NCBI GenBank assembly: GCA_013416795.1
Contig: RQSC01000017.1
Span: forward strand, 211,304 to 251,647
Direction: 5' to 3'
Length of the DNA stretch: 40,344 bases
Source: Prasinococcaceae sp. CCMP 1430
Lineage: Eukaryota; Prasinodermophyta; Palmophyllophyceae; Prasinococcales; Prasinococcaceae
Shown here: positions 19,362 to 28,913 of the stretch, piece after piece
Layout of the letters: each line of letters starts with the position of its first letter
Position numbering within the stretch: position 1 is the stretch's first letter
Made by a program: the position numbers and the translations under genes
Notes under the pieces: generated by a model
Told to the model about the DNA's origin: nothing
The model's input: the letters and a program-made list of their open reading frames with translations, nothing else
Database searches by the model: none

Positions 19362-21715
19362 CTACGACGATGCTTGCGCCTCAGCGGCCGCGGCAGCGCG
19401 CTCATTGAAGTCCTTCAAGGCGATCTCCTTCACCATGCTGACATACTGCTCCTTGTCGTTGCACTGCGTCGCCGCCGTGCGCATCGAGCGCGCGTGTTAG
19501 CAATGGCATCGCACCACGCCTGCCCAGGGGCCCTAAGCGAGCGAGAGAACACCGCGCGCGCGGCGCAACGGCTACGCACCCCCGCGCATGTTTGCCTAAA
19601 CTCCTCGACGATGGCGCGCAGCTGCTTGAGGCGCAGCTTGCTGTAGTCGGCCCCTGGGTCGAGCGTCGTCCGCTGCTCCATCGGCGGGAAAGGCGGCGGG
19701 CCCGGCGGCGGGGGTGGCTTGTACTTGTCTGCCGGCGGTGTGTACACGAATTTGGGGTTCTTCACCATCGCATCGCACTTCTGGGCCGTCTTGTAGCGGT
19801 CAGCCCACTTGAGCAATGACTCGTAGTTAGTCTCACCCTCGAAGGTCTCGTAGGCGGCGATCGGCAGTGACCCACTGCTCGTGGGCTGCTCGCTGTCCGC
19901 CTTTGGCGTCGGCGCTTTGTCCGGACAGAGCGCCAGAAAGGAGGGCTGCTCGTCGGTCTTGATGCCGAACTCGTGCATGAGCGCCTCGTTGGAGCCGCGT
20001 ACTTCCGCGAGGCTTGCAGAGGATCGCACGGCGTGCGCGAGCGAGATCACCGCCGGGGATGTCTCGTATTTCTCTGTGAAGAAGACGAAGAGCACGCGCG
20101 CTTTGCTCGCGCGCGCGGCGACCAGCGCGTCTTCGAGCTGCGCGCGCCGACGGAGCTGCGTCACCTGCGTGAGCAGCTGCGGTGAGCCCTTGATCGTGTC
20201 CATCGCCCACTTCGAGATTGTCTTGGCGTTTCTCTCCCTGCCACTGAATTCCACCCCTCGAAGCGCGCTCCCTGCAAACAACTTAATGGTTGGGTAGCCG
20301 CGCACGCCCTGACAGAGCTCCTCGTGTTCAGAGCAGTCCACAGCGCCAACCGAGACAACGCCCTTGAATTTTCCGGGGAGCTCTTCGAACTCGGGCGCAA
20401 GCCGCCGACAGTGGCCACAGTTGGGGCTGTAGTACTCGACCAGCCAAATGTGACGAGAGTTCTCGCTGGGGAACTGCGCCGTGAAGGAAACGTGTCAGAG
20501 CGCGTGCGCAGCGCGCGTGCGCGAGCCTCGAGCGCCTGTGCGTGCGAGCACGTGGTGTGCGCGCGCGGTGCTGGACTCCCGTTCGCACCTTGCCTGTCCG
20601 CAGTCGTTTCACAGGCGAGGACTTCGAGTACATGGGCTCCTGCCGCTGCTGCTGATGGTGACCTCCGAACCCACCACCGCCAAAGCCCCCACCAGGAAAG
20701 CCTCCACCACCGCCGCCGAAATGGAAGTGCTGCCTTCCTCCTCCACCTCCCCCGCCGCCGAAAAATTCCTCAAACATGCGAAAGGGGTCGCCTCCCCGTT
20801 GCTGGCCGCCAGCTCCCGCGCTTTGGCCCTGCTCGTGCCGGCCCACGCCTGCGCGGGTGCGCGAGTATCGCGGTGTCAGCGTTTGCAATAGAAGTGCGTT
20901 CGCAGAGCGCCCCTGCCCGCACCACGGTGCGAGCGCGTGAAAGAAAAAGGCGCACCGCGTGCAGGCGCGCCGCGTGCAGTGCACGCACCTTCGTGCCCCG
21001 CCTGGTCGTACGCCGCGCGCTTGTCCGGGTCACTGAGCACCTCGTACGCCACGCCAATGTCCTTGAACTTAGCCTCGGCTGTCTCGCGGTCGTCGGGATT
21101 CTTATCGGGATGCCACTCCATCGCGAGCTTGCGATATGCCGCCTTGATGTCCTTGTCGTTCGCGTTCCGCTTCACGCCGAGCACCTGCGATCGTGTGCGC
21201 AGCAGGAGTGCGTGTGAGGGTGGGTGGGGCGGGGTAGCGACAGGGAGCACCGCGGCGTCAGCGCCGAAGCGGACGTCTCTTCGCCCCGCGCTGGCGATCG
21301 TCTTTATGCGCGTCTCCCATCCCCCCTCGCGGCGTGAGGGCTAGGGCAACTCGGGTGGCGGGCTCTTCCCCACGCGCACGACGAGCGAGTGCTGTGCAAC
21401 ACGTGCCACAGCGCTCCGTAGCTTCGAGCTGCGCCCGCCCACCAGCGGCAGCAACTGTACACCGGTGGCAGCGGCAGCGCGCGAGCGCTGTCGCACCTTG
21501 TAGTGGTCTGGCTTGTCGTCCTTGGGTGTCGGTCGCCTGCCACCGCCGCTGCCTCCGAAGCGCTGCCTGGAGCGCTGGCCGCTGCGCTGCGCCCCCGCGC
21601 CGGGCGCCAACGCCGCGAGCGCGAGCGCGAGCAGCGCAAGCGCGAGTCGCTGCGCGCCCCGCCGTGCGCCCCGCCGTGCGCCCTGCCGCGGCCATGCGGC
21701 CGCCGCAGCCGCCAT
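19362..21715 (-). CDS. DnaJ-thioredoxin ER chaperone/reductase
   Basis: Five exons: 21715-21497, 21184-20989, 20848-20589, 20473-19580, 19463-19362; all junctions keep frame, giving 556 aa. Residues ~20-42 form a hydrophobic signal/anchor. The J domain (about 69-138) has HPD at 98-100 and [21 protein letters not shown] Gly/Phe-rich stretch follows ([21 protein letters not shown]). The thioredoxin domain has [20 protein letters not shown] with C244-x-x-C247 and a cis-Pro segment [12 protein letters not shown] second thioredoxin-like region without Cys pairs and a SAP-like tail ([18 protein letters not shown]) end the protein. The order resembles ERdj5/DNAJC10 and DNAJC16 but with fewer active thioredoxin modules; no KDEL is present. 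The likely role is Hsp70-assisted folding and disulfide handling in the ER. Four of four donors are GTGCG. Confidence 0.9.
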
Positions 21716-22583
21716 CGCAACTCGGCCGCCTCCCAGACCCGCTCACCCACTCACCACTCCACCCCACCCCACCTCGCCGCTCACGTGCAGCCGGCCTCTG
21801 ATCAGCGCACGCCGCCGCGAGGGCGCCACGCCCCCTCCCCCCCGGCGCGCTGTGGCGCCCCCGGCGCACAGGTCTCGAGGGCGCTCTGCGAGGACGGGTG
21901 GCCGACTGTGCCCAAGCGGCACCGCGTGGTCTTCCGACCGATCAGCGCGCGCCGCGAGGGCGCCACGCCCCCCTCCCCCCTCCCCCCCTCCCCCCCCCCT
22001 CGCGCACGCGCGCTGTGGCAGCTCCATCCCGTACTCCGTGCAGCAGCGGCTCCGCCGTGGCAGATCGCTCGCGCGCGCGCGGCGCAGCCAATCGCGTCGC
22101 AGCGCAGATATGAACCCTGATTGGTGTTACAAAACCTCAAACACGCCGATTTGACCGACCAGCCTCGACGGCCGCGTTCGATGGAGCGGGCGCGGCCGCG
22201 CGCGCGGCGCCGCGCGCGCCGGCGCGGCCGGGGATGTGGGGCGTACATCCGCCGGGCTGATTTTTTTGTCGTAACCCCAACCATGCCGTGGATGGTGTGA
22301 GTCACATCACGTGGGCCCGTGATGTGCGTCTGAGTCCGTCTGAGTCATCTGATTCGGATCTCCCGTGGGTACATATGTCGTGCTGATTGGAGTGGCGTGT
22401 GTCGATGAACGTCNGGGGGGGTGGCGCGCGGGGAAGCGTGCAGTGATCGCCAGCGCCGATGACTCTGACCCTTGACTGTGCACGCGCGCGCGTGCGTGCG
22501 CGCCCCGCTGATCGCACCCGCTCGCCCGCCTGCCTGCGCCCGCGCCATGCACGCCCGCGCCATGCACGCCCGTGCCCTTGCAG
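21716..22583. promoter_or_regulatory. Divergent region between DnaJ-thioredoxin and SR protein
   Basis: 868 bp. It contains two direct repeats about 140 bp apart (21800-21848 and 21940-21983; shared GATCAGCGC and GCGAGGGCGCCACGCCCC), a C-rich block, an AACCCTGA telo-box variant near 22112, a (C/G)GCG-rich palindromic patch (22190-22232) and an N at 22414. The missing first exon of the SR gene should lie here but is not seen. Confidence 0.45.
22414..22414. other. Single ambiguous base (N)
   Basis: An isolated N in CGATGAACGTCNGGGGGGG, 170 bp upstream of the first recognisable SR-protein exon. The exon encoding the N-terminal half of RRM1 is absent, so the N may hide a gap. Confidence 0.6.
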
Positions 22584-23309
22584 TATGGCCGCATTCGCAG
22601 CATCGACATCAAGCCGCGTGGGAACAGCGCGTTCGCTTTCATCGAGTTCGACGACGACCGCGATGCCGATGAGGCCGTGTACCGCCTCGACCGCTTCCGC
22701 TTCGACGGCCGCCCTCTGCGCGTTGAGCTCAAGAAGGGCGGCGGGCCGCGTGACGGCGGGCGCGAGCGCGAGCGTTCCGGCCGCGGCGGCTACGATGACG
22801 GGTACGGTGGCGAGCGCCGCGATCGCGACCGCGCAGGCGGCGCGCGCGCCACCAATGCGAAAGCCAAGAGAACGCCCTACACAGCCAAGGTGAGCGGCCT
22901 GCCCCAAAGCGCCTCGTGGCAGGACGTAAAGGACTTTGTGCGCCCCGTCGCTCGCCCCGCCTTCGCGGAGGTGATGCGTGACGGTGATGGTGTGGTCGGC
23001 GAGGCCGACTTTGACACCGAGGAGGACCTGCTCGCCGTGATCGAGAAGCTGAATGGCACCGAGTTCAAGAACAGATTCGACGCCGCGCAGGTCAGCATCG
23101 AGCGCGTGAGAGAGAACTATCCGGCGCCTGCGCCTCCCGCCGACGAGCAGGCCGCACCCGCCGACACCAATGCTGAGGACACCCGCCGCCGCGACGATGG
23201 TGATGCTCGCGACGAGGAGGAGGAAGCTGAGGAGGCCGCGGCTGCAGATGCCGCGGCTGCGGACACCGCGGCTGCGGGTGCTGGCGAAGAGGCACCCGCA
23301 GACGAGTGA
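22584..23309 (+). CDS. SRSF1-like splicing factor, 5' exon missing
   Basis: The exon begins after GTGCCCTTGCAG in phase 0 and encodes 241 aa. It opens in mid-RRM1 (YGRIRSIDIKPRGNSAFAFI contains the RNP1 region), so the exon with start codon and RNP2 (typically IYVGNLP) must lie upstream; none is visible. An Arg/Gly/Glu-rich linker (RERERSGRGGYDDGYGG) leads to a pseudo-RRM with SASWQDVKDFVRPVA, matching the invariant SWQDLKD core of SRSF1/ASF-type SR proteins. The C-terminus is not an RS domain but an acidic Ala/Glu tail (DARDEEEEAEEAAAADAAAA). The expected role is 5' splice-site selection in the nucleus; loss of RS repeats would alter partner binding. Ends by TGA. Confidence 0.85.
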   Translation, partial: YGRIRSIDIKPRGNSAFAFIEFDDDRDADEAVYRLDRFRFDGRPLRVELKKGGGPRDGGRERERSGRGGYDDGYGGERRDRDRAGGARATNAKAKRTPYTAKVSGLPQSASWQDVKDFVRPVARPAFAEVMRDGDGVVGEADFDTEEDLLAVIEKLNGTEFKNRFDAAQVSIERVRENYPAPAPPADEQAAPADTNAEDTRRRDDGDARDEEEEAEEAAAADAAAADTAAAGAGEEAPADE

Positions 23310-23476
23310 GCCACGACCGCGGATGGAGGTTCTCCGCCGGCGCTGCGTGTGCATGTATGTGCGCGAGCATGTGAGAGCGATTTGCCTCGCCAGAGCGCAG
23401 AATTAAATCTGCTGGTAATAATGTGGTCACTAAGGGAGGACAGAGAAAGGGTGTGCCCAGGCATGGGTACGTGACG
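23310..23476. other. Convergent 3' gap
   Basis: 167 bp between the SR-protein stop and the SANT/Tudor-like gene stop. It contains GTGCATGTATGTG (about 23350-23360) and AATTAAAT near 23401, the only A/T-rich patch, which may serve 3' end formation. Confidence 0.35.
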
Positions 23477-25706
23477 CTAGAGCAGGCCCAGGTCACGGGC
23501 GACGCGGGTGCGCTTGGGCCTCTCGCCCTGCTCAGCTGCCCCAGGCGATCCGGTGCCAAACGTATCGCAGTCCGTATCCGCGCTGCTGCTCTGAAGGCGA
23601 GGCGCGCTGCCTCGCCCGCCGCTGCCGCTGTCGCCACCCGTCGACACGAGCGCTCCTAGCAGCGCCCCCCCGTCACCGCTGCTCACCGCTTTTGCGACAG
23701 CCGCTGTCTGGATACCATCGCGTGCACGCGCATCGGCAGCAGTCTTTGCGCGCTTGGCACTTTCCCTCCTTTCGAAGCCAGAAGCCTGCTCATGAGCAGC
23801 TGTCACACCGCTGAACCCGCTTGCCTTGGCGCGCCTGCTGGCCGCGGCACCCGCACCCGCCCCCCCGCTATCGCCGTCGGCAATACTTTCGCCCTCGGTC
23901 TCAACTTCCGTGTCCACCTCGGTATCAGCCTCCTCCTCCAGTGTGACTTTGCAAGCCGCGCCGTCGCCGCTGGCCCGGTCGCGGTGCTCGCCGCCGTTGC
24001 TAACGTTGGTGGTGTCCCTGCCACTCAGTCCAGCGCCGCCCTTGTTTTGGTCATTTCCAGATGATTGCTTCAACTTGTCCGCGCCACCCTTGCGCTTGGC
24101 GTCGTTGAAGGCCCATGCACCCATCTTTTTGTCAACGCAGCGCCACTGGGAGGCATGCATCGGGGGCGCAATAGCCGAATCGTTGGCGTAGAGCTCGTAG
24201 TCTGGAATTTGCGAGAAGCCCGACCAGCGCATCGTCAGGCGACCTGCCGCCAGGTCACGCGCAACTACAGCAGACTGGTAGTACAGACCATCGAAGGCAT
24301 CGCGCACCATAAGGTTGCGCCCCACCACAAAGCGCTTGGCGTTGGCAGCCATAGCCTCAACAGGGTCAGCAAAGGACCCGCCCGCGCCCACAGCCTGCGG
24401 CCGACCCTGCAGCGGAGCCTGTGCCTCACGCGCCGCGTGCGCGGTCTTCGCGCACGCATCTACCCTCGCTCCGCCCGTCAAGTGCTTGAACTCGATCACA
24501 TTGTAGGTTGGATCCTTCGATATGCAGATGTGCATAAGCACATCTGTGACAGAAGCCAAGGGCCACGGGCGTGGTCGCCACCACGGACACGTCAACGGAT
24601 GCGGTGCATGCTCGACGGCGCATCAATGCGGCGGGCAGGCGCGAGGCGCGCCGACAGCGAGCGCCGAGGCCTGCGCGCGAAAACATGCGCGCACCTTTGA
24701 TAGAGTCGAAGTAGTCGTGCCCTTCCACACCCGCACCTACGCCATGCCGCTGTGCACCGGGCCGCAAGAAGAAGACCTCGCCGCGCTCGTCGCCATGCTC
24801 GAGGCGCCATCCGCGCTGCACGAGTGACGGCCACATGCGCCGCAGAAAGGCCACGCGCTGCGTGACCTCGCCCACTGAGCTGTACAGCAGCGCATCAGCT
24901 ACCTGCGCAAGCGTTCGCAGCGGTGCGAGCTCCTCGAAAAACTCGGCGGGCGTTAGCGCGCTCAACGCGCGTGCGCCACGAGCCTCCAAGTCGAAGGCTG
25001 ACGCAAATGCGCGCGGTCCGACGAGCGGCAGCACTTCGGTGACGAAGTCCTCGAGCTCTCCCTCGCTGCCGTCCACCTTGTCAAAAAGAGCGGCGAGCGT
25101 GGCGTGCGAGCCAGGAGCCGCGGCGCTCATGATGCGGTGCCTCGTCGAGCGCCAGCGTTCACCACGCGTGAGCCGCCCCCTCAACATCCCGAAGTTTGCC
25201 GCGCCTTTGAAGCGCCTGTACTCCATAGAGCGCTTGAAGGTGCTGTAGTAATGCAAGAGCAGCGTACCCACATCGAGGTTCATGAGCTTTGCTACGAGCT
25301 GCATCTTCTTGGGAAATAGATGCATGAGCACCACGAAGAGCTGTTCGTTTGCAGACGAGAGCCGTGGGCGTGGTGCGGGGAGCATGACTGTATCGCCGGG
25401 CCTCGAGCACAGCAGGTCACCTCGCTCCTCGGCGGCGGCGGCGGCCACGGCGGGCATGCGCGCGGCAACCAGCGAGCCGAGCGGCGCCTCAGGTACCTCT
25501 GCCTGATATTCAGACCCCACGCGGCTCGAGTGCGGCTCGTGGTCTTTCAGTGTGGCCGCGTGTATGCTCGGCGATGCGGGCGGAGGGGGCGGTATTGTGT
25601 TGCTCCTCAGCGCTCGCTCCTGCCGCGCGTCCCTGCCCCCGCCCGCGCCGCTGCCCTGCGCCTGCGCGACACGTACAGCTGCCGCATCGCCCACCCCGCC
25701 CACCAT
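23477..25706 (-). CDS. SANT/Myb-like plus Tudor-like nuclear protein (tentative)
   Basis: Two exons, 25706-24695 and 24543-23477, phase 1 junction (AAAG|GTGCGC ... CTGTCACAG|AT), giving 692 aa. The start is the first in-frame ATG (GGCGCGATGG). Residues ~130-190 read EQLFVVLMHLFPKKMQLVAK and HYYSTFKRSMEYRRFK, a pattern reminiscent of SANT/ELM2-type helices followed by a basic patch. Exon 2 contains GRNLMVRDAFDGLYYQSAVV and LTMRWSGFSQIPDYELY, with a Tudor/chromo-barrel look. The last ~200 residues are low-complexity, acidic then basic (EEEADTEVDTEVETEGE; ESAKRAKTAADA; KRTRVARDLG), typical of nuclear proteins. I do not recognise a named family. A chromatin-associated role is an inference from these weak resemblances. 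Confidence 0.65.
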
Positions 25707-26336
25707 CGCGCCCTCGCAAGGCACCGAGCCCACGGGCAGCACGCCTCGCGATTCGTGACGGTGCGCACCCCTGCCCGCTCGCGGCCGGCCGCAAAGTCCG
25801 CCGCCCCCCGCGCCCTCCGCCGCGCCCTCGGCCGCGAGCGCGCCGCAGGGGCCGCAGCTGTCAGGGCTGCGCGCGGCCCGCCGATGGCCTCCGTGACGTC
25901 CCCCTCCTCACACACCCACCCACCCACCCACAGCCGAGGCGTCTCCACACCGCCCGCGGTGCCCCCCTACGCCCCGCCGCTCCAATCCACAGGTGTGCCA
26001 CCCGAGCGCGCGCGCGAAAACCGCGGCTGTTGTACGCTTGGCTTTGTTTTCGCCCCCTGCGTTCGGCCCCATCGTACTCCGGGTTTCCCCCGCGCTCCGA
26101 TGCGCCAGCATACGGACAGCGGCGCGGCGCGGCGGCAGCGGCAGCGTAGCCAAGCTCCCCCCGCCCCCAACCCCCGCCCCTCCGCCTGGAGCTCCAGCGC
26201 CTTGCAGGGCTCGGCAGCGGACGTCGCCACGAGGCGGCGCGGGGCACGGTGGCATCGCGCGGGAGCGGGCCGTGACGGGACGGGTGAGTCGAAGCGGCAG
26301 AGCGGTGGACAGACAGGCGGGACTGTGCATGTATAG
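25707..26336. promoter_or_regulatory. Intergenic region upstream of SANT/Tudor-like gene
   Basis: 630 bp between the HPAT stop and the next start, both on the minus strand. GC-rich with a (CCCA)n-like run (25914-25932). TGTGCATGTATAGTTAC lies next to the HPAT stop (26322-26340). No gene seen. Confidence 0.4.
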
Positions 26337-28115
26337 TTACAGGGCGCGCAGGGAGGTGCTCGTTGAGCTTTCTGGCCAGCCGGGAATGTTGGCAGACGCC
26401 TCGTTGACAGCCTTAACGAGCATGACGACGAGCTCGGGCACGCCCTTCGGAGGCAGCGCCAGATTCTTGGGCGGGTACTCGTTGGCGTAAGAGCGCTTGT
26501 CGAAGCGCCACTCGCCGATCTTGCCCGGCGTGAACTCGCCCTCCATGGTGTAGTCCATGCCATAGGTGTAGTGTATTTGGTAGAACTTCCCCAAGTGCTT
26601 GTCCCATGGCGGCTGCGCCTGGAAGTGTGGGACGGTGTCGTGCGGAACACCCACCATGGTGGCCGCCATCGTGTATCCGTACATCTCGAGCACCCAGCCC
26701 CACGCCTTGTCGGCCTCGGGATCGTTCTTAAGCGCGATGGAGACGTTCATCCACACCGGCGCAATGCGCGCGAGGTCGTCTGCACGCAGCTGCACAGGCG
26801 AGCTGCCAATTTTCGCCATGGAAGCGAGCTGGTCCTTCTCCAGCGGACCGGTGAAGCGCTGCACGAGGTCGGGGTACTTTGTGGGCTCGATGTAGAAGAA
26901 GGGGAACGCGGCCGCGCGCTCGCCCTGCATGAGGTTGGGTAGCGGGCGCAGCAGCAGGTGGTCGGGCTCGGCCATCAGCACGTAATCCTCCTCGATCGAG
27001 ATCTCCCCCCGGGCGAGCTTCTCCGCCCACTGCACGAACGCGTACGGCCGCGAGAGCACCACAAAGCCGTGATCGCCGCCCTTGTTGGAGAGGTTTTCGA
27101 CCACTACCGTAGGTATCTCGTCCATGAGCTCGTCGGGACGCCCACTGTGCAGGATGCGCGTGAAGCCCCCCATCGCGCCGTCGGGGCCCTGCGCCGCGCG
27201 CTGCTTCTTGTAGTGATAGTACATGACACGCGTCTGCCACTGCACGTACACCGCTTGGTTGGCCGTCACCAGCACGTGGAACTTGCGCTTGGCGCCCGGC
27301 GCGTTCGCGTCGGCCTCCGGCCCGCGCGAGGGTCCCGCGTGCAGCGCGCCGCTCGTCCACACCGAATCGGCGCTCATCACGGGCGGGTTGGCAGGATCAG
27401 GCACGTTCTTGAGCCAGCACGCGCCTTTGACGCTGCCGGCACACCCGTCCTCCTCGGGGCAGTACACCCACACGTTGCACGGCTTCGTACCCGCCGCGTC
27501 CGCGTCAAACGACCGACACGCGTCACAGCACTCCTCCAGACTGCTCGTGACGTGGTGCTCGCCCCACTTGACCACGTCGCCCCCGTACTCGGTGCCCTCC
27601 TCAGCGTGGCACGGCAGCGCCTCCGCGTCCGCACCACCGCTGCTGCCCCTCGCGTCCCCGCCGCGCGCGCCGGACTGCTCTGCGTCGGGCTTCTGCACGG
27701 CCTTCTCGTACATGTTGATGCCCTGCGCGCGCTCGGCGTCCGCACCCGCGCGCACGGCCGCGACGGCCGCCTCGAAGCGCGCGAGCTGCTCGTTACCCTC
27801 GGCGAGGTTGGGTCGTGCCTCGCCCGAGCCCCGCACCTGCTCCTGCTCCTGCCTCTCGCGCTGCACGGGATCGCCCGCGACGTCTCCGGGCACGCCCGCT
27901 CCGCCTCGCCGCCCCCCGCCGGATGGATTGCCCGCTGCTGCCGACCCGTGCACCTCCTTGAGTCTCGTGAAGTCGTGCTCGCCGTGCAGCCACGCGCTCG
28001 CGTCGTAGCTCCGCGCGAGGTCCGAATGGCCGAGCAGCGACGACACAGCCGCGTACCCCATCGCGCCGGCGAGCAGCAGCAGCACCGCCTGCACCCTGCT
28101 CGGCCCCCCCGCCAT
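26337..28115 (-). CDS. PAN-domain hydroxyproline O-arabinosyltransferase (HPAT)
   Basis: A single exon of 592 aa; start ATG at 28115. Residues ~5-25 form a type II signal anchor (VQAVLLLLAGAMGYAAVSSL). A stem with charged residues follows. Residues ~169-257 are a Cys-rich PAN/apple-like module (SSLEECCDACRSFDAD, CNVWVYCPEEDGC, GACWLKN). From F279 the HPAT/SERGT catalytic domain matches plant HPAT1-3 closely: FHVLVTANQAVYVQWQTRVM, MGGFTRILHSGRPDELMDEI, YVLMAEPDHLLLRPLPNL (acidic metal-site region 381-386), FPFFYIEP, NVSIALKNDP, KIGEWRFDKRSYANEYPPKN. The family adds arabinose to hydroxyproline of extensin-like proteins, or galactose to Ser (SERGT), in the Golgi. Which sugar is used here is not decided. 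It stands divergent to the LamG gene. Confidence 0.92.
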   Translation of the reverse strand: MAGGPSRVQAVLLLLAGAMGYAAVSSLLGHSDLARSYDASAWLHGEHDFTRLKEVHGSAAAGNPSGGGRRGGAGVPGDVAGDPVQRERQEQEQVRGSGEARPNLAEGNEQLARFEAAVAAVRAGADAERAQGINMYEKAVQKPDAEQSGARGGDARGSSGGADAEALPCHAEEGTEYGGDVVKWGEHHVTSSLEECCDACRSFDADAAGTKPCNVWVYCPEEDGCAGSVKGACWLKNVPDPANPPVMSADSVWTSGALHAGPSRGPEADANAPGAKRKFHVLVTANQAVYVQWQTRVMYYHYKKQRAAQGPDGAMGGFTRILHSGRPDELMDEIPTVVVENLSNKGGDHGFVVLSRPYAFVQWAEKLARGEISIEEDYVLMAEPDHLLLRPLPNLMQGERAAAFPFFYIEPTKYPDLVQRFTGPLEKDQLASMAKIGSSPVQLRADDLARIAPVWMNVSIALKNDPEADKAWGWVLEMYGYTMAATMVGVPHDTVPHFQAQPPWDKHLGKFYQIHYTYGMDYTMEGEFTPGKIGEWRFDKRSYANEYPPKNLALPPKGVPELVVMLVKAVNEASANIPGWPESSTSTSLRAL

Positions 28116-28422
28116 CTCCGCGCGCGCCCTTGTGGCCACGCGCGTAACTCACCGGCGCGCCGTCCGCGCGCGCGTGCGCGCGCGAGGGGCGGGGGTGGGG
28201 TGGGATGGGAGGGGGGGGGGGGGGGCTCGCGCCGCGCGCGGTGTGCTGCGCCGCACGAGTTCGACCACCGGCCACCCCTGTAGTATCGCGCGAATTCGCA
28301 TTCGCACCCGTCGCTTGCTTCCGCCGGGTCCATGCCGAGTATGTGAAGTTGCGACGGTTGTGTGTGCGTGCGCGTGCGCGCGTGCGTGCGCGTGCATGTG
28401 CGTGCATGTGTGTGTGTGCGTG

Positions 28423-28485
<63 letters not shown>

Positions 28486-28495
28486 TTCATTGAGG
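28116..28495. promoter_or_regulatory. HPAT / LamG divergent region with (GT)n microsatellite
   Basis: Holds a G-run (28198-28226) just upstream of HPAT and a GT/GC-rich microsatellite (28359-28479; pure GT from about 28429) ending at TTATTTTTTCATTGAG, which may be a 3' splice site. If so, the microsatellite would lie in a 5' intron of the LamG gene. Confidence 0.45.
28359..28479 (+). repeat. (GT)n / (GCGT)n microsatellite
   Basis: About 120 bp of alternating purine-pyrimidine sequence, with an uninterrupted (TG)n tract over the last ~50 bp. It lies immediately 5' of the signal-peptide coding sequence of the LamG gene. Confidence 0.9.
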
Positions 28496-28820
28496 AGAAG
28501 GCGCGGGCGCCGCCATGCCTGGCGCTGTCCCTCGGGCTGGCGCTGCTCGCGGCGCAGGGCACGCGCGCGCTCGACACGGCGTGGCGCTGCGACTCGGCAG
28601 AGCTCGAGGACAGCAACGCCGACCACCCGTACATCGCCACCGAGGCCGGCGCTGTCGACCTCGCCGGGAAGAGCTTCACGCTCGAGGCGTGGGTGAAGCG
28701 CTACAGAATGAACGCCACAGAACAGGTCCTCTCGCAGGGCGACGTCCAACCAGCGGAAAACACCAAGCAGGTGCGGAGAGGGCCGCACCAGCGCGCGCAT
28801 GGGCTGCGTCTCTCTCCCTC

Positions 28821-28913
<93 letters not shown>

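Noticed and set aside
19430-20341. DnaJ-thioredoxin frame read straight through 19579 to its own stop
   Set aside because: The tail after CAG at 19580 is composition-driven. Splicing at GTGCGT to 19463 gives a conserved-looking [14 protein letters not shown] end in frame.
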